NCBI RefSeq assembly: GCF_026122795.1
Contig: NZ_JAIWQV010000001.1
Span: 165,994-229,993 of the forward strand
DNA: 64,000 nucleotides
Reading direction: 5' to 3'
From: Buchnera aphidicola (Chaitophorus viminalis)
Lineage (GTDB): Bacteria > Pseudomonadota > Gammaproteobacteria > Enterobacterales > Enterobacteriaceae
Below, in pieces: positions 38,665 through 47,527 of this stretch (the first letter of the stretch is position 1; every line of letters starts with the position of its first letter). A program made the position numbers and the translations under genes. The notes below the pieces were generated by a model. That model ran no database searches, was not told the DNA's origin, and saw nothing but the letters and a program-made list of their open reading frames with translations.

Positions 38665-40113
38665 ATGAATTTTAATACAGTAATAAATAATATATTATTT
38701 AAAAATAACATTAACATAGAAGATGTTTTTTGTGTATTATCTGATTTGTCTAAAAAAAAAATAGATTATTCTGATATATATTTTCAATCAAAATTAAGTG
38801 AATCATGGATACTAGAAAATAAAATTATTAAAAATGGAACTTATAATGTTGATACAGGTGTAGGATTACGAGCAATTTGTAATGAAATGAATGGATTTGC
38901 TTATACCAATCAAATAAATTTAATTGGATTAAGAAAAATTACTAATGTATTACAAAATATTTTAAAAAATCAAGAATATAAAAATAATCAAAATTTTATT
39001 TATAATGAAAATAAATCTTTTTATGGATTTGATAATCCTTTAAATTCATTAACAAATAAAGAAAAAATTAATATTTTACGTCAAGTAGATGAAATTGCTC
39101 GTAGATATGATTCCAGAATTTCTCAAGTTAATGCATGTTTATCTGGAACATATGAAAATATATTAGTTGCATCTACAGATGGTATTTTAGCTACAGATAT
39201 TAGACCATTAGTGTCTCTTTCTATTTATATTTTATCTGAAGATCATGGAAAACGTGAAATTGGAACTAATGGAGGAGGTATTAGAAGTACATATCAATAT
39301 TTTTTAAAAAAAAATAATAATGGTTATTCAAATTTAGAAGATTTAACCAAAGAAGCAGCTAGAATTTCTATTTTAAATTTAAATTCTAAAAAAGCTCCTT
39401 CAGGTTCTTTTCCTGTAATATTAGGTTCTGGATTTCCAGGGGTTTTATTACATGAAGCTGTTGGTCATGGATTAGAAGGAGATTTTAATCGTAAAAATTT
39501 ATCTATATATAGTAATAAAATAAATAAAAAAGTGGCTTCTAATTTATGTACAATCGTAGATGATGGAACCAAAAAATATTCTAAAGGTTCTATATCAATT
39601 GATGATGAAGGAACTCCAGGTCAATATAATGTTTTAGTAAAAAACGGAATTTTAAAAAAATATTTACAAGATAAATTTAATTCTCATCTAATGAAAACAG
39701 TTTCTACAGGTAATGGTCGAAGAGAATCTTATGCATATCTTCCCTTACCTCGTATGACTAATACATATATGCTTTCTGGAAAATCCACTGTATCAGAAAT
39801 TATAGAAAGTGTAGATTATGGAATATATGCAGTTAATTTTAGTGGTGGACAAGTTGATATTACTTCTGGAGAATTTGTATTTTCTACATCTGAAGCATAT
39901 TTAATTCAAAAAGGAAAAATTATTTCTCCTATTAAAGAAGTTACTTTAATTGGTTCTGGAATAGAAATTATGAATAAAGTATCTATGGTAGGAAATGATT
40001 TAAAAATGGATAATGGAACTGGATTATGTTCTAAAGAAGGACAAGATGTTCCTGTTTCTGTAGGACAACCAACTATTAAAATAGATTCTTTAACTGTAGG
40101 AGGTACGAATTAA
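38665..40113 (+). CDS. tldD: Metalloprotease TldD
   Basis: Partner of TldE (PmbA) in a zinc protease that degrades unstructured peptides; in E. coli it matures microcin B17 and degrades CcdA. 482 residues (E. coli 481). The metal motif is HEAVGHGLEGD near 262. GTNGGGIRSTY, DDGTPGQYN-like IDDEGTPGQYN and GRRESYAYLPLPRMTNTYM are family segments. The partner gene pmbA is not in this window. Confidence 0.96.
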   Translation: MNFNTVINNILFKNNINIEDVFCVLSDLSKKKIDYSDIYFQSKLSESWILENKIIKNGTYNVDTGVGLRAICNEMNGFAYTNQINLIGLRKITNVLQNILKNQEYKNNQNFIYNENKSFYGFDNPLNSLTNKEKINILRQVDEIARRYDSRISQVNACLSGTYENILVASTDGILATDIRPLVSLSIYILSEDHGKREIGTNGGGIRSTYQYFLKKNNNGYSNLEDLTKEAARISILNLNSKKAPSGSFPVILGSGFPGVLLHEAVGHGLEGDFNRKNLSIYSNKINKKVASNLCTIVDDGTKKYSKGSISIDDEGTPGQYNVLVKNGILKKYLQDKFNSHLMKTVSTGNGRRESYAYLPLPRMTNTYMLSGKSTVSEIIESVDYGIYAVNFSGGQVDITSGEFVFSTSEAYLIQKGKIISPIKEVTLIGSGIEIMNKVSMVGNDLKMDNGTGLCSKEGQDVPVSVGQPTIKIDSLTVGGTN

Positions 40114-40156
40114 TTTTTAATTTTAATAATTTATAATTTTTTAAATATTTTTATAC

Positions 40157-40190
40157 GCAGTCACACTTAATGTTATGACTGCTGTTTTAT
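40157..40190 (+). terminator. Terminator after tldD
   Basis: GCAGTCA at 40157-40163 pairs with TGACTGC at 40176-40182, followed by TGTTTTATTT. The stem is unusually GC-rich for this genome. It lies in the convergent gap between tldD and rplS and may serve both. Confidence 0.75.
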
Positions 40191-40217
40191 TTAAAGAAAT
40201 TTTTTTGTTTAAATAAA

Positions 40218-40562
40218 TTAAATTTTTTCTTTAATTCTTGCAGATTTACCAAATTTTTTACGTAAATAATATAATTTAGACTTTCTTACGAAACCTTTAC
40301 GTTTTATAAATATATTTTCGATATTTTTAGAGTGTGTTTGAAAAACTCTTTCTACACCTTCATTGTTTGATATTTTTCTAACACAAAAAGATGATTGTAA
40401 AAATCTATTTTTTATAGAAATGACAATTCCTTCAAAAGATTGTAAACGTTTTTTAGAACCTTCTATTACCCAAACTTGTACTTCTATTGTATCTCCTGAA
40501 CGAAATTTTGGTATATTTTTTTTGATTTGTTTTTTTTCTATAATATTTAATATATTATTCAT
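40218..40562 (-). CDS. rplS: 50S ribosomal protein L19
   Basis: Large-subunit protein at the subunit interface. 114 residues (E. coli 115). [27 protein letters not shown], and [16 protein letters not shown] are typical L19 segments. Its start overlaps the trmD stop by 4 bp (ATGA), suggesting coupled translation in the ffh-rpsP-rimM-trmD-rplS operon. Confidence 0.97.
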   Translation of the reverse strand: MNNILNIIEKKQIKKNIPKFRSGDTIEVQVWVIEGSKKRLQSFEGIVISIKNRFLQSSFCVRKISNNEGVERVFQTHSKNIENIFIKRKGFVRKSKLYYLRKKFGKSARIKEKI

Positions 40563-41355
40563 TTTTTTATTTTTTCAAAATTAGTAATGTTTTTGTTTTT
40601 TAATTCAAGTATTTTTTCTAAAATTTTTTTTTCTTCATTAGTAAATTTTTTTTTTTTAAATAATTTTGGTTTTTTTAAAAAAGTAGATTCAAGAGATTTT
40701 TTTAATCTCCATTTTTTAATTTTTTTATGATTTCCTGATAAAAGAATATTAGGAACTTTCATATTATCTATAATTCTTGGTCTAGTATAATGAGGATAAT
40801 CTAATAAAGTTTTAGAAAATGAATCTTGATGTTTAATATTTTTTTTTTTAATTACATTTGGTATAAATCTACAAATTGCATCTATAAATACCATTGCTGC
40901 TAATTCACCACCTGTTAATATATAATCTCCAATAGATAATTCTTGATCTACAAATTTTTTTATAAATCTTTCATCAATACCTTGATATCTTCCACAAATT
41001 AATATTATATGTTTAATTTTAGATAAATTTTTTAAATTATATTGATTAATTTTTTTTCCTTGTGGAGATAAATAAATTATATAATATTTTTTTTTTTTAT
41101 ATATTTTATTATTGCCATTTTTAATGGAAAAAAACTCATAATCATCCCAGGACCTCCTCCATATGGTCTATCATCTATTCTTTTGTTTTTTTTTTTACTA
41201 AAATTTCTTAAATTTAATAAAGTTACATTAATAATTTTTTTTTTGATTGCTTTTGATAGAATTCCATAATTTATTATTGAATTAAACATTTCAGGAAAGA
41301 TTGTAATGATTTTAAAATTTATTAAACTTTGTTTTGTTTTTTTATTTTTTTTCAA
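40559..41355 (-). CDS. trmD: tRNA (guanine-N1)-methyltransferase TrmD, frameshifted in an A12 tract
   Basis: Methylates G37 of tRNAs with G36, preventing +1 frameshifts; essential in E. coli. The N-terminal part ([20 protein letters not shown]) runs from a TTG at 41355, with GGAGAG upstream, into an A12 tract at plus-strand 41087-41098 and then stops at 41077. One extra A in the tract restores the frame: [52 protein letters not shown], and [10 protein letters not shown] follow with no further break to 40559. The joined protein is about 265 residues (E. coli 255) with every family motif intact, so function is probably rescued by slippage; a sequencing error is also possible. Confidence 0.88.
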
Positions 41356-41358
41356 ATT

Positions 41359-41868
41359 TTATTCTCTCCAATTGACAATAATTTTTTTTTTTTTAATATG
41401 AATTCTTTTAATAATTTTTTTTTTTATAAAAGGAATGAGTATTTCTTTACAATTATTTTTTTTAACTATTAAGATATCATTTGTGTATGTTCTTAAAATT
41501 TTTACAACTATTCCTAAAAAATTTTTATTTATATTAAAAATTTTACATAATAGAATTTCATTCCAAAGATATTCATTATTTTTTTTTTGAATTTGATTGG
41601 AATAAATAAATATTTTTTTATTTGTAAACAAAGAAGCTGTATTTCTATCATTTACATTTTTTATTTTTATTAAAAAATAATTTTTTATAGATTTCCATTG
41701 AACAATTTTTAAAGAATTAATAATATTACTTTTAAAATAAAATAAAGGACTATATTTAAAAATAGATTTTTTGTTTTCAGTAAAAGAAAACATTTTGTTC
41801 CATCCTAAAATACCATAAGGTGAACAAATTTTACCTATAATTATTGGATTTAAATGTTTTTTAATCAT
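41359..41868 (-). CDS. rimM: 16S rRNA processing protein RimM
   Basis: 30S maturation factor that binds S19 and helps fold the 16S 3' domain. 169 residues (E. coli 182). IIGKICSPYGILGWNKMFSFTE matches the N-terminal RimM domain (E. coli GKIGSAYGIRGWLKV), and the PRC-barrel half ends ILIPFIKKKIIKRIHI. The middle is diverged. It is placed between rpsP (3 bp away) and trmD (3 bp away), as in E. coli. Confidence 0.92.
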   Translation of the reverse strand: MIKKHLNPIIIGKICSPYGILGWNKMFSFTENKKSIFKYSPLFYFKSNIINSLKIVQWKSIKNYFLIKIKNVNDRNTASLFTNKKIFIYSNQIQKKNNEYLWNEILLCKIFNINKNFLGIVVKILRTYTNDILIVKKNNCKEILIPFIKKKIIKRIHIKKKKIIVNWRE

Positions 41869-41871
41869 TTA

Positions 41872-42114
41872 TTATTTAACATATTTTTGAATAATTTTTT
41901 TTACTCTTTTAGAAGTTTTTCCACCAGTTTTTATCCAATATTTTAATTTTTCTAAATTTATTTTACATGAATGTAGTTTATTTTTACAAATTGGATCAAA
42001 AAATCCAATTTTTTCAATAAAACGTCCATTTCTTGCTGATCTACTATCAGTAACAATAATTTGATAAAAAGGTTTTTTGTTAGATCCATGCCTAGATAAT
42101 CTTATTTTAACCAT
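41872..42114 (-). CDS. rpsP: 30S ribosomal protein S16
   Basis: Small-subunit protein needed for 30S assembly. 80 residues (E. coli 82). MVKIRLSRHGSNKKPFYQIIVTDSRSARNGRF-type N-terminus and EKIGFFDP are diagnostic. Second gene of the ffh-rpsP-rimM-trmD-rplS run. Confidence 0.98.
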   Translation of the reverse strand: MVKIRLSRHGSNKKPFYQIIVTDSRSARNGRFIEKIGFFDPICKNKLHSCKINLEKLKYWIKTGGKTSKRVKKIIQKYVK

Positions 42115-42151
42115 TTTTAGTTCCTTAAAAGATTTAATAAAAATTTTATAT

Positions 42152-43495
42152 TTATAAAATCATTTGTTTAATTTTATTAAAAAATTTTATAAATCCAATA
42201 TTTTTTATTTTTTTCATTATTTTTTTTATAGATTTAAACTGTTTTAAAAGTTTATTTACATCTTGTATTGTTGTTCCAGAACCTAATGCAATTCTTTTTT
42301 TTCTAGATATTTTAATAATATTAGGATAATTTCTTTCTTTTATAGTCATAGATTTAATTATTGATTCTATTTTTAATATCATAGAATCATTCATTTGAAA
42401 TAAAATATTATTTTTAATATTAGAACTAATTGGTAATTTTTGTAATAAAAATTTTATACTTCCAATTTTTTTAATTTGATATATTTGTTTTAAAAAGTCA
42501 TTTAAATTAAATGAATTATATTTTTTAATTTGTGTATTTAATTTATTAATATTTTTTTTACCAAATTTTTTTTTTATAGATTTTATTTCAGATAAAATAT
42601 TTTCCATTCCTAAAATTTTAGAACTAATTTTTTTTGCATTAAAAAGTTCAATATTATCAATTTTTTCTCCATTTCCAATAAATTTAATTGGAATTTCTGT
42701 TAAGTATTTTATTGATAATGCTACTCCACATCTTGTATTTGAATCTAATTTAGTGAGAAAAATACTTGTAATAAAGATATGTTTTTGAAAATTTTTAATT
42801 ATGTTTATAGAATCTTGACCAATCATTGAATCAATTACAAAAATTGTTTCTGTAGGTTGAATATATTTATTAAGACTTTGCAATTCATGCATTAATTTTT
42901 TATTAACATGTAATCTTCCCGCAGTATCTATTATTAAAATATCGTATTTTTTTATTTTAGCATATTCTATAGCTTTTTTTGAAATATCTATTGGTGTTTC
43001 TGAATTATGAGATTTAAATACATCAACTTGAATTTTAGAAGATATGATTTTTAATTGTTTTATTGCTGCAGGTCTATATATATCTGTAGATGTTACTAAA
43101 ACTTTTTTTTTAAATTTTTTTTGAAAAAAATTAGATAATTTTCCAATACTTGTAGTTTTACCTGCTCCTTGTAATCCTATGACTAAAAAAACAGATAATT
43201 TTTTGGATAAAAATTTTATAGAAGAATTTTTATTTCCAATAATTTTTATTAATTCTTTTTTAACAATTTTAACAAATTCTTGTCCAGGAGTTAAAGAATT
43301 ATTTATAACTTCTCCAATACATTTTTTTTTAATTTTTTTAATAAATTTTTTAATCACTATAAAAGAAACATCTGCTTCTAATAATGTAATTCTTATTTCT
43401 CTTAATGTTTCTTTAATATTTTGTTCTGTAATTCTTCCTCTATGAGAAATGTTTTTTATAATTTTTGTAAAGCATTTAGTTAGATTTTTAAACAT
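42152..43495 (-). CDS. ffh: Signal recognition particle protein Ffh
   Basis: GTPase of the bacterial SRP that targets nascent membrane proteins to FtsY and SecYEG. 447 residues (E. coli 453). N domain, then G1 GLQGAGKTTSIGKL near 107, DTAGRLH, TKLDSNTRCG, and the C-terminal M domain with IALGSGTTIQDVNKLLKQF. The M domain has few methionines, with Ile/Leu/Lys in their place. The 4.5S RNA gene is not in this window. Confidence 0.97.
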   Translation of the reverse strand: MFKNLTKCFTKIIKNISHRGRITEQNIKETLREIRITLLEADVSFIVIKKFIKKIKKKCIGEVINNSLTPGQEFVKIVKKELIKIIGNKNSSIKFLSKKLSVFLVIGLQGAGKTTSIGKLSNFFQKKFKKKVLVTSTDIYRPAAIKQLKIISSKIQVDVFKSHNSETPIDISKKAIEYAKIKKYDILIIDTAGRLHVNKKLMHELQSLNKYIQPTETIFVIDSMIGQDSINIIKNFQKHIFITSIFLTKLDSNTRCGVALSIKYLTEIPIKFIGNGEKIDNIELFNAKKISSKILGMENILSEIKSIKKKFGKKNINKLNTQIKKYNSFNLNDFLKQIYQIKKIGSIKFLLQKLPISSNIKNNILFQMNDSMILKIESIIKSMTIKERNYPNIIKISRKKRIALGSGTTIQDVNKLLKQFKSIKKIMKKIKNIGFIKFFNKIKQMIL

Positions 43496-43600
43496 TTTAT
43501 TTTACTCAAAATTATTTTAATAAAATTATTTATTTTAATAAATTTTTCTATAAAAGTTAATTTGTTATTTTTTTTAATAAAATTATTTGAAAATTTTTGA

Positions 43601-44448
43601 TTATTTATTTTTTAATATATAAAATAACGTTTGATTATTTTTTTTATTAGAAATATTTTCTTTAAGAATATATAAGTTATAAAGTAAAGAAGATTCTTTA
43701 TTTCCTATTGCAGCAATGTATTTTTTTTTTTTTTTTGATATTTTTTTTACAGCTTCTGAGGAACTTTTTGTATATTTAATTTTTAATAAAGGAAATTTGT
43801 TTATAAATAATTGACATTGTTTAATAGGTTCTATATGACTATAAATTAATTTTATTTTTTTCAAAGAGTATTTTTTTGATGAAATGATACAATGATCAAT
43901 TGTAATAATAATGTTCTCTTTAATACAAAATTTATTTTTTTTTAATAATTCATTAGTTTCTTGAATTTTTCCAGAAGAATTATTTTGTATAGGTAAAATA
44001 GCGTATTTTGAAATGTTGTTTTTTAATTTTTTTAAAACTTGAGAAAACGTTTTACATGGAATTTCATAAAAAATTTTGTTTTTTTTTTAGCATATTTTGA
44101 AGCAGCTAAATAAGAATATGATCCTTTAGGACCTAAAAAAGACATTTTTAAAATTTTAGATTTTTTTTTTTGATAAATTTTTTTTTGAATTTTAACTGAA
44201 TTTATTATAATTGTTTGAAAAATTTTTTTTATATATTTCTCATTTAAATTATATTTTTTTCCTTTAGAAGTAATTTTTCTAAAAATTTCTTTTTCTCGAA
44301 TAGAATCTTGAATTGGATAATTACTTTTGATTTTTTCTTTAATAATTTTTTTAGAAATTAAATTCCTTTTATATAATAATTTTAAAAGAGATTTATCAAT
44401 ACAATTAATTTTTTTTCTTAATTTCAATAAATTTTTTTGATTTTTCAT
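43601..44448 (-). CDS. pheA: Chorismate mutase/prephenate dehydratase PheA, frameshifted and lacking the ACT domain
   Basis: Bifunctional enzyme of phenylalanine synthesis. The chorismate mutase domain (LLKLRKKINCIDKSLLKLL) and the start of the dehydratase domain (SFLGPKGSYSYLAASKYAKK) run into an A10 tract at plus-strand 44079-44088 and then stop at 44032. One extra A restores the frame: ILPIQNNSSGKI, ITIDHCI, LIYSHIEPIKQC, AAIGNKESS, NNQTLFYIL. The catalytic TRF motif reads TLF. The restored protein has about 282 residues against 386 in E. coli and ends where the E. coli dehydratase domain ends, so the phenylalanine-binding ACT domain is gone. Only 105 bp lie before ffh, too short to hide it. 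A sequencing error at the A10 tract cannot be excluded. Confidence 0.87.
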
Positions 44449-44550
44449 AAATAACCTAATTTTATTTTTGTATTAATTGATTTTATACAAAGTAGATATT
44501 TTGAATTTTATATAATAAATTTTATTATCTTTTATTATAAAGATTTTTAT

Positions 44551-44597
44551 TTTTTTTTTAAATACATTTTATATAAAAAAATGTATTTAAAAAAAAA
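44551..44597. repeat. 20-bp perfect palindrome in the pheA/rplM divergent gap
   Basis: 44551-44570 (nine T, then AAATACATTTT) is the exact reverse complement of 44578-44597, with a 7-nt loop. The T-run comes first and the A-run last on both strands, the opposite of an intrinsic terminator. In E. coli the pheA leader carries an attenuator, but no leader peptide rich in Phe is visible here. Confidence 0.85.
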
Positions 44598-44697
44598 TAA
44601 TGTTATTATTTCAATAGTTTTACAAGATTATATTTTTTATAGATTTTTTTAAAAAAATTTTATATTTTAAAAAATTTTTATACTATAAGGAAAAGAT

Positions 44698-45132
44698 ATG
44701 AATATAAAAAGTTTTTCAGCATCTAAAAAAGATTTTACAAGAAATTGGTATTACATTGATGCTACTGGAAAAATATTAGGACGTTTATCTAGTATAATTG
44801 CACATTATCTTCGTGGAAAACATAAAAGTATATATACCCCTAATGTTGATGTTGGAGATTATATTATTGTTATTAATGCTTCTAAAATTCATGTTACTGG
44901 AAAAAAATTTAAAAACAAATTATATTATCATCATACTGGTCATGTAGGTGGATTAAGAAAAAAAAAATTTTCAGATATTTTTTTAAATAATTCAGAAAGT
45001 ATTATAAAAAAATCTGTATATGGAATGTTACCAAAGGGTCCATTAGGAAAATTAATATTTAAAAAATTAAAGGTTTATTCTCAAGATTTTCATAATCATA
45101 AAGCGCAAAAACCACGTTTACTTAAAATTTAA
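44698..45132 (+). CDS. rplM: 50S ribosomal protein L13
   Basis: Early-assembling large-subunit protein. 144 residues (E. coli 142). RNWYYIDATGKILGRLSS, HYLRGKHKSIYTPNVDVGDYI, HTGHVGGL, and VYGMLPKGPLG are conserved. SD-like AAGGAAA lies 5 bp before the ATG. It is followed by rpsI after 22 bp, the universal rplM-rpsI pair. Confidence 0.98.
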   Translation: MNIKSFSASKKDFTRNWYYIDATGKILGRLSSIIAHYLRGKHKSIYTPNVDVGDYIIVINASKIHVTGKKFKNKLYYHHTGHVGGLRKKKFSDIFLNNSESIIKKSVYGMLPKGPLGKLIFKKLKVYSQDFHNHKAQKPRLLKI

Positions 45133-45154
45133 AATTTAGGATATTAAAATTAAA

Positions 45155-45547
45155 ATGGAAAAAGTAAGAAATTATGGTACAGGTAGAAGAAAATCATCTT
45201 CTGCACGTGTTTTTTTAACACTCGGAAATGGAAATATTATTGTTAATAATTTAAAGTTAAATAAATATTTTAGTAGAAAAACTTCATGTATGCTTATTCA
45301 ACAACCTTTACAAGCTGTAAAAATGATTGATAAATTAAATTTTTATATTACTGTAAAAGGTGGAGGAATGTCTGGACAAGCTGGAGCAATTAGACAAGGA
45401 ATTACACGAGCTTTAATTGAATTTGATAGTACTTTTTTAAAAATTTTAAAAAAATTAGGTTTTGTTACTCGTGATTCTCGCCAAGTAGAAAGAAAAAAAG
45501 TTGGATTTAGAAAAGCTAGACGTAGACCTCAATTTTCTAAAAGATAA
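45155..45547 (+). CDS. rpsI: 30S ribosomal protein S9
   Basis: Small-subunit protein whose C-terminal tail reaches the P-site tRNA. 130 residues, the E. coli length. [32 protein letters not shown], and the basic tail [13 protein letters not shown] with terminal Lys-Arg are intact. Second gene of rplM-rpsI. Confidence 0.98.
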   Translation: MEKVRNYGTGRRKSSSARVFLTLGNGNIIVNNLKLNKYFSRKTSCMLIQQPLQAVKMIDKLNFYITVKGGGMSGQAGAIRQGITRALIEFDSTFLKILKKLGFVTRDSRQVERKKVGFRKARRRPQFSKR

Positions 45548-45565
45548 TTTATTTTATATTTATTA

Positions 45566-45627
45566 TATACAAGTTAAATATTTTAACTTTTTTGTAATTA
45601 ATTTTTAACTTGTATAAGATTTTTTTT
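45566..45627 (+). terminator. Nested terminator hairpins between rpsI and obgE
   Basis: A small hairpin, AAGTTAAA at 45571-45578 with TTTAACTT at 45582-45589 (3-nt loop), runs into six T and is a good rpsI terminator. A larger one, TATACAAGTTAAA at 45566-45578 with its exact complement at 45604-45616, shares the same left arm and is followed by eight T. The two cannot form at once. Confidence 0.75.
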
Positions 45628-45665
45628 ATTTAAAATATAAATTTAATTTTTATATCAAGATTAAT

Positions 45666-46664
45666 TTATATTATTTTACTTAAATTCTTACACAAAGTAT
45701 TTAATCCTTTTTTATTTATTGCAGAAATAATGAAATATTTTTCAACATAATTTATTTTTTTTAAAATTTTCTTTATTTTATATTTAATATCTTCTTTTTT
45801 TATTAGATCAGATTTATTAAAAACTAACCATTTTTTTTTTTTATATATTTTTTTTTTATAAAGTTTAATTTCTTTATTGACAATGTTTATATTTTTTATA
45901 ATTAATTTATAATTATGTATAGAAAGATCTATGATATGAAGAAGAATTTTACATTTTTCAATATGTCTTAAAAATTTTAATCCTAATCCTATTCCTCTTG
46001 ATGCTCCTTTTATAATTCCTGGAATATCTGCAAATGTAAGACTTTTTTTGGATTTTGTAAAAAATACTCCTAAGTAAGGTCTTAAAGTAGTAAAATAATA
46101 ATTTCCTATTTTAGGTTTAGCAGAAGAAATACTTCTTATAAAAGTAGATTTTCCTACATTTGGTAAACCAATAATACCGACATCTGCAAGTAAAGATAAT
46201 TCTAATTTTATTTTTATAGTTTCTCCAATTTTTCCTAAAGTTTTTTTTTTTGGAGTTCGATTAGTAGAAGATTTAAATCTATAATTTCCTAATCCGTGCC
46301 ATCCTCCTTGTAAAAGTAAAAATGATTGTTTATGATATTTAAATTCTTTAATTATTTCATTTGTATTATAGTTTATTATTTTAGTTCCTAATGGTACAAA
46401 AAGAGTTAAATTTTTTCCTTTTTTTCCAGATTTATTACGATTTTTTCCAGATTCTCCATTTTGTGCTTGAATAAATTTTTTAAATGTATAATCAATTAAT
46501 GTATTTATATTTTTATTAGCTTGAAAAAATATACTTCCTCCATCTCCTCCATCTCCTCCATCTGGACCTCCTTTAGGATTATTTTTTTCACGTTTAAAAC
46601 TAATAATACCATTACCTCCATTTCCTGCTTTTAATATAATAATAGCTTGATCGATAAATTTCAT
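45666..46664 (-). CDS. obgE: GTPase ObgE (CgtA)
   Basis: 50S-assembly GTPase. 332 residues (E. coli 390). The glycine-rich Obg fold is at the N-terminus (AGNGGNGIISFKREKNNPKGGPDGGDGG), then the G domain from about 160: G1 GLPNVGKST, G3 ADIPGII, G4 NKSDL, G5 ISAINKKGL. The acidic disordered C-terminal tail of E. coli is missing, a usual reduction in small genomes. It is separated from rpmA by a GC-rich hairpin; yhbE, between them in E. coli, is absent. Confidence 0.96.
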   Translation of the reverse strand: MKFIDQAIIILKAGNGGNGIISFKREKNNPKGGPDGGDGGDGGSIFFQANKNINTLIDYTFKKFIQAQNGESGKNRNKSGKKGKNLTLFVPLGTKIINYNTNEIIKEFKYHKQSFLLLQGGWHGLGNYRFKSSTNRTPKKKTLGKIGETIKIKLELSLLADVGIIGLPNVGKSTFIRSISSAKPKIGNYYFTTLRPYLGVFFTKSKKSLTFADIPGIIKGASRGIGLGLKFLRHIEKCKILLHIIDLSIHNYKLIIKNINIVNKEIKLYKKKIYKKKKWLVFNKSDLIKKEDIKYKIKKILKKINYVEKYFIISAINKKGLNTLCKNLSKII

Positions 46665-46701
46665 AATGAAAATTACTCCAAGATTGAGTGTTTGTATAAT
46701 G

Positions 46702-46726
46702 CTTCCTCTGTATTTCAGAGAGGAAG
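46702..46726 (-). terminator. GC-rich hairpin between rpmA and obgE
   Basis: CTTCCTCT at 46702-46709 pairs with AGAGGAAG at 46719-46726. It is one of the few GC-containing stems in a spacer here. No T-run follows on the minus strand, so it may be a partial terminator or a processing site separating rplU-rpmA from obgE. Confidence 0.5.
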
Positions 46727-46754
46727 ATTATTTTATAATAAAAATATAAATTAT

Positions 46755-47033
46755 TTATAATATTTTATTATTTTGTTTTGTTTCAATAATATTAATTATT
46801 TTTTTCTTATTTAAACCGTTTTTTTTAAATTCAACAATACCAGATTTTATAGCATAAATTGTATGATCTCTTCCACATTTAGTATTTAATCCAGAATGAA
46901 ATTTTGTTCCTCTTTGTTTGATTATTATTGCTCCTGAATTTACAAATTCTCCACCAAATTTTTTTATTCCTAATCGTTTTGAATGTGAATCTCGTCCATT
47001 TCGACTAGATCCTCCAGCTTTTTTTTGTGCCAT
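46755..47033 (-). CDS. rpmA: 50S ribosomal protein L27
   Basis: Large-subunit protein whose N-terminus reaches the peptidyl transferase centre. 92 residues (E. coli 85). [30 protein letters not shown]-like [13 protein letters not shown] and CGRDHTIYA are conserved; the C-terminus is a few residues longer and lysine/asparagine-rich. It lies 3 bp after rplU. Confidence 0.97.
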   Translation of the reverse strand: MAQKKAGGSSRNGRDSHSKRLGIKKFGGEFVNSGAIIIKQRGTKFHSGLNTKCGRDHTIYAIKSGIVEFKKNGLNKKKIINIIETKQNNKIL

Positions 47034-47036
47034 ATT

Positions 47037-47357
47037 TTATTCCTTAAATAAATTAATATCTATAATTTTTACACTAGTATAATTTTGTCTATGTCCTTGT
47101 TTTCTTTTATAATGTTTACGACGATTAAATTTTATTATATTGATTTTTTTTTCTTTTCCATGTTTATAAATACAAGCTTTAATAACAGTATTTTTTAAAA
47201 TAGGTTGACCTAAAAAAATTTTTTTATTTTTTTTAACTAATAAAATATTATTAAATTTAATTATTTTTCCAATTTCATAGTGAATTTTTTCTAGTCTTAA
47301 TATTTGCCCTATTTGAACTCTATACTGTTTTCCTCCGTTTATAAATACTGCGTACAT
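47037..47357 (-). CDS. rplU: 50S ribosomal protein L21
   Basis: 23S rRNA-binding protein. 106 residues (E. coli 103). MYAVFINGGKQYRVQIGQILRLEK-type start, KFNRRKHYKRKQGHRQNYTSVKI near the C-terminus. First gene of rplU-rpmA; ispB, its divergent neighbour in E. coli, is absent. Confidence 0.97.
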   Translation of the reverse strand: MYAVFINGGKQYRVQIGQILRLEKIHYEIGKIIKFNNILLVKKNKKIFLGQPILKNTVIKACIYKHGKEKKINIIKFNRRKHYKRKQGHRQNYTSVKIIDINLFKE

Positions 47358-47527
47358 AAAAATGCTCCAATTTTTTATATTATTTTTTATAAGTTAAAAA
47401 TATTTAATATATAAAACTTTTTATATAATTTAAAAATTAAATATTTTATATAAAATATTTTTATTTTTAAAAAAATTTATATTTAATAAAAATATTTATT
47501 TATTTAATATTTTTATTTTAATTAGAT

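Noticed and set aside
40559-40894. Separate 111-residue gene downstream of the trmD start
   Set aside because: It is the C-terminal part of TrmD in the shifted frame; the 180 bp before it continues the same protein without a start.
43601-43864. Separate 87-residue gene
   Set aside because: It is the later part of the PheA dehydratase domain, in frame with coding sequence upstream.
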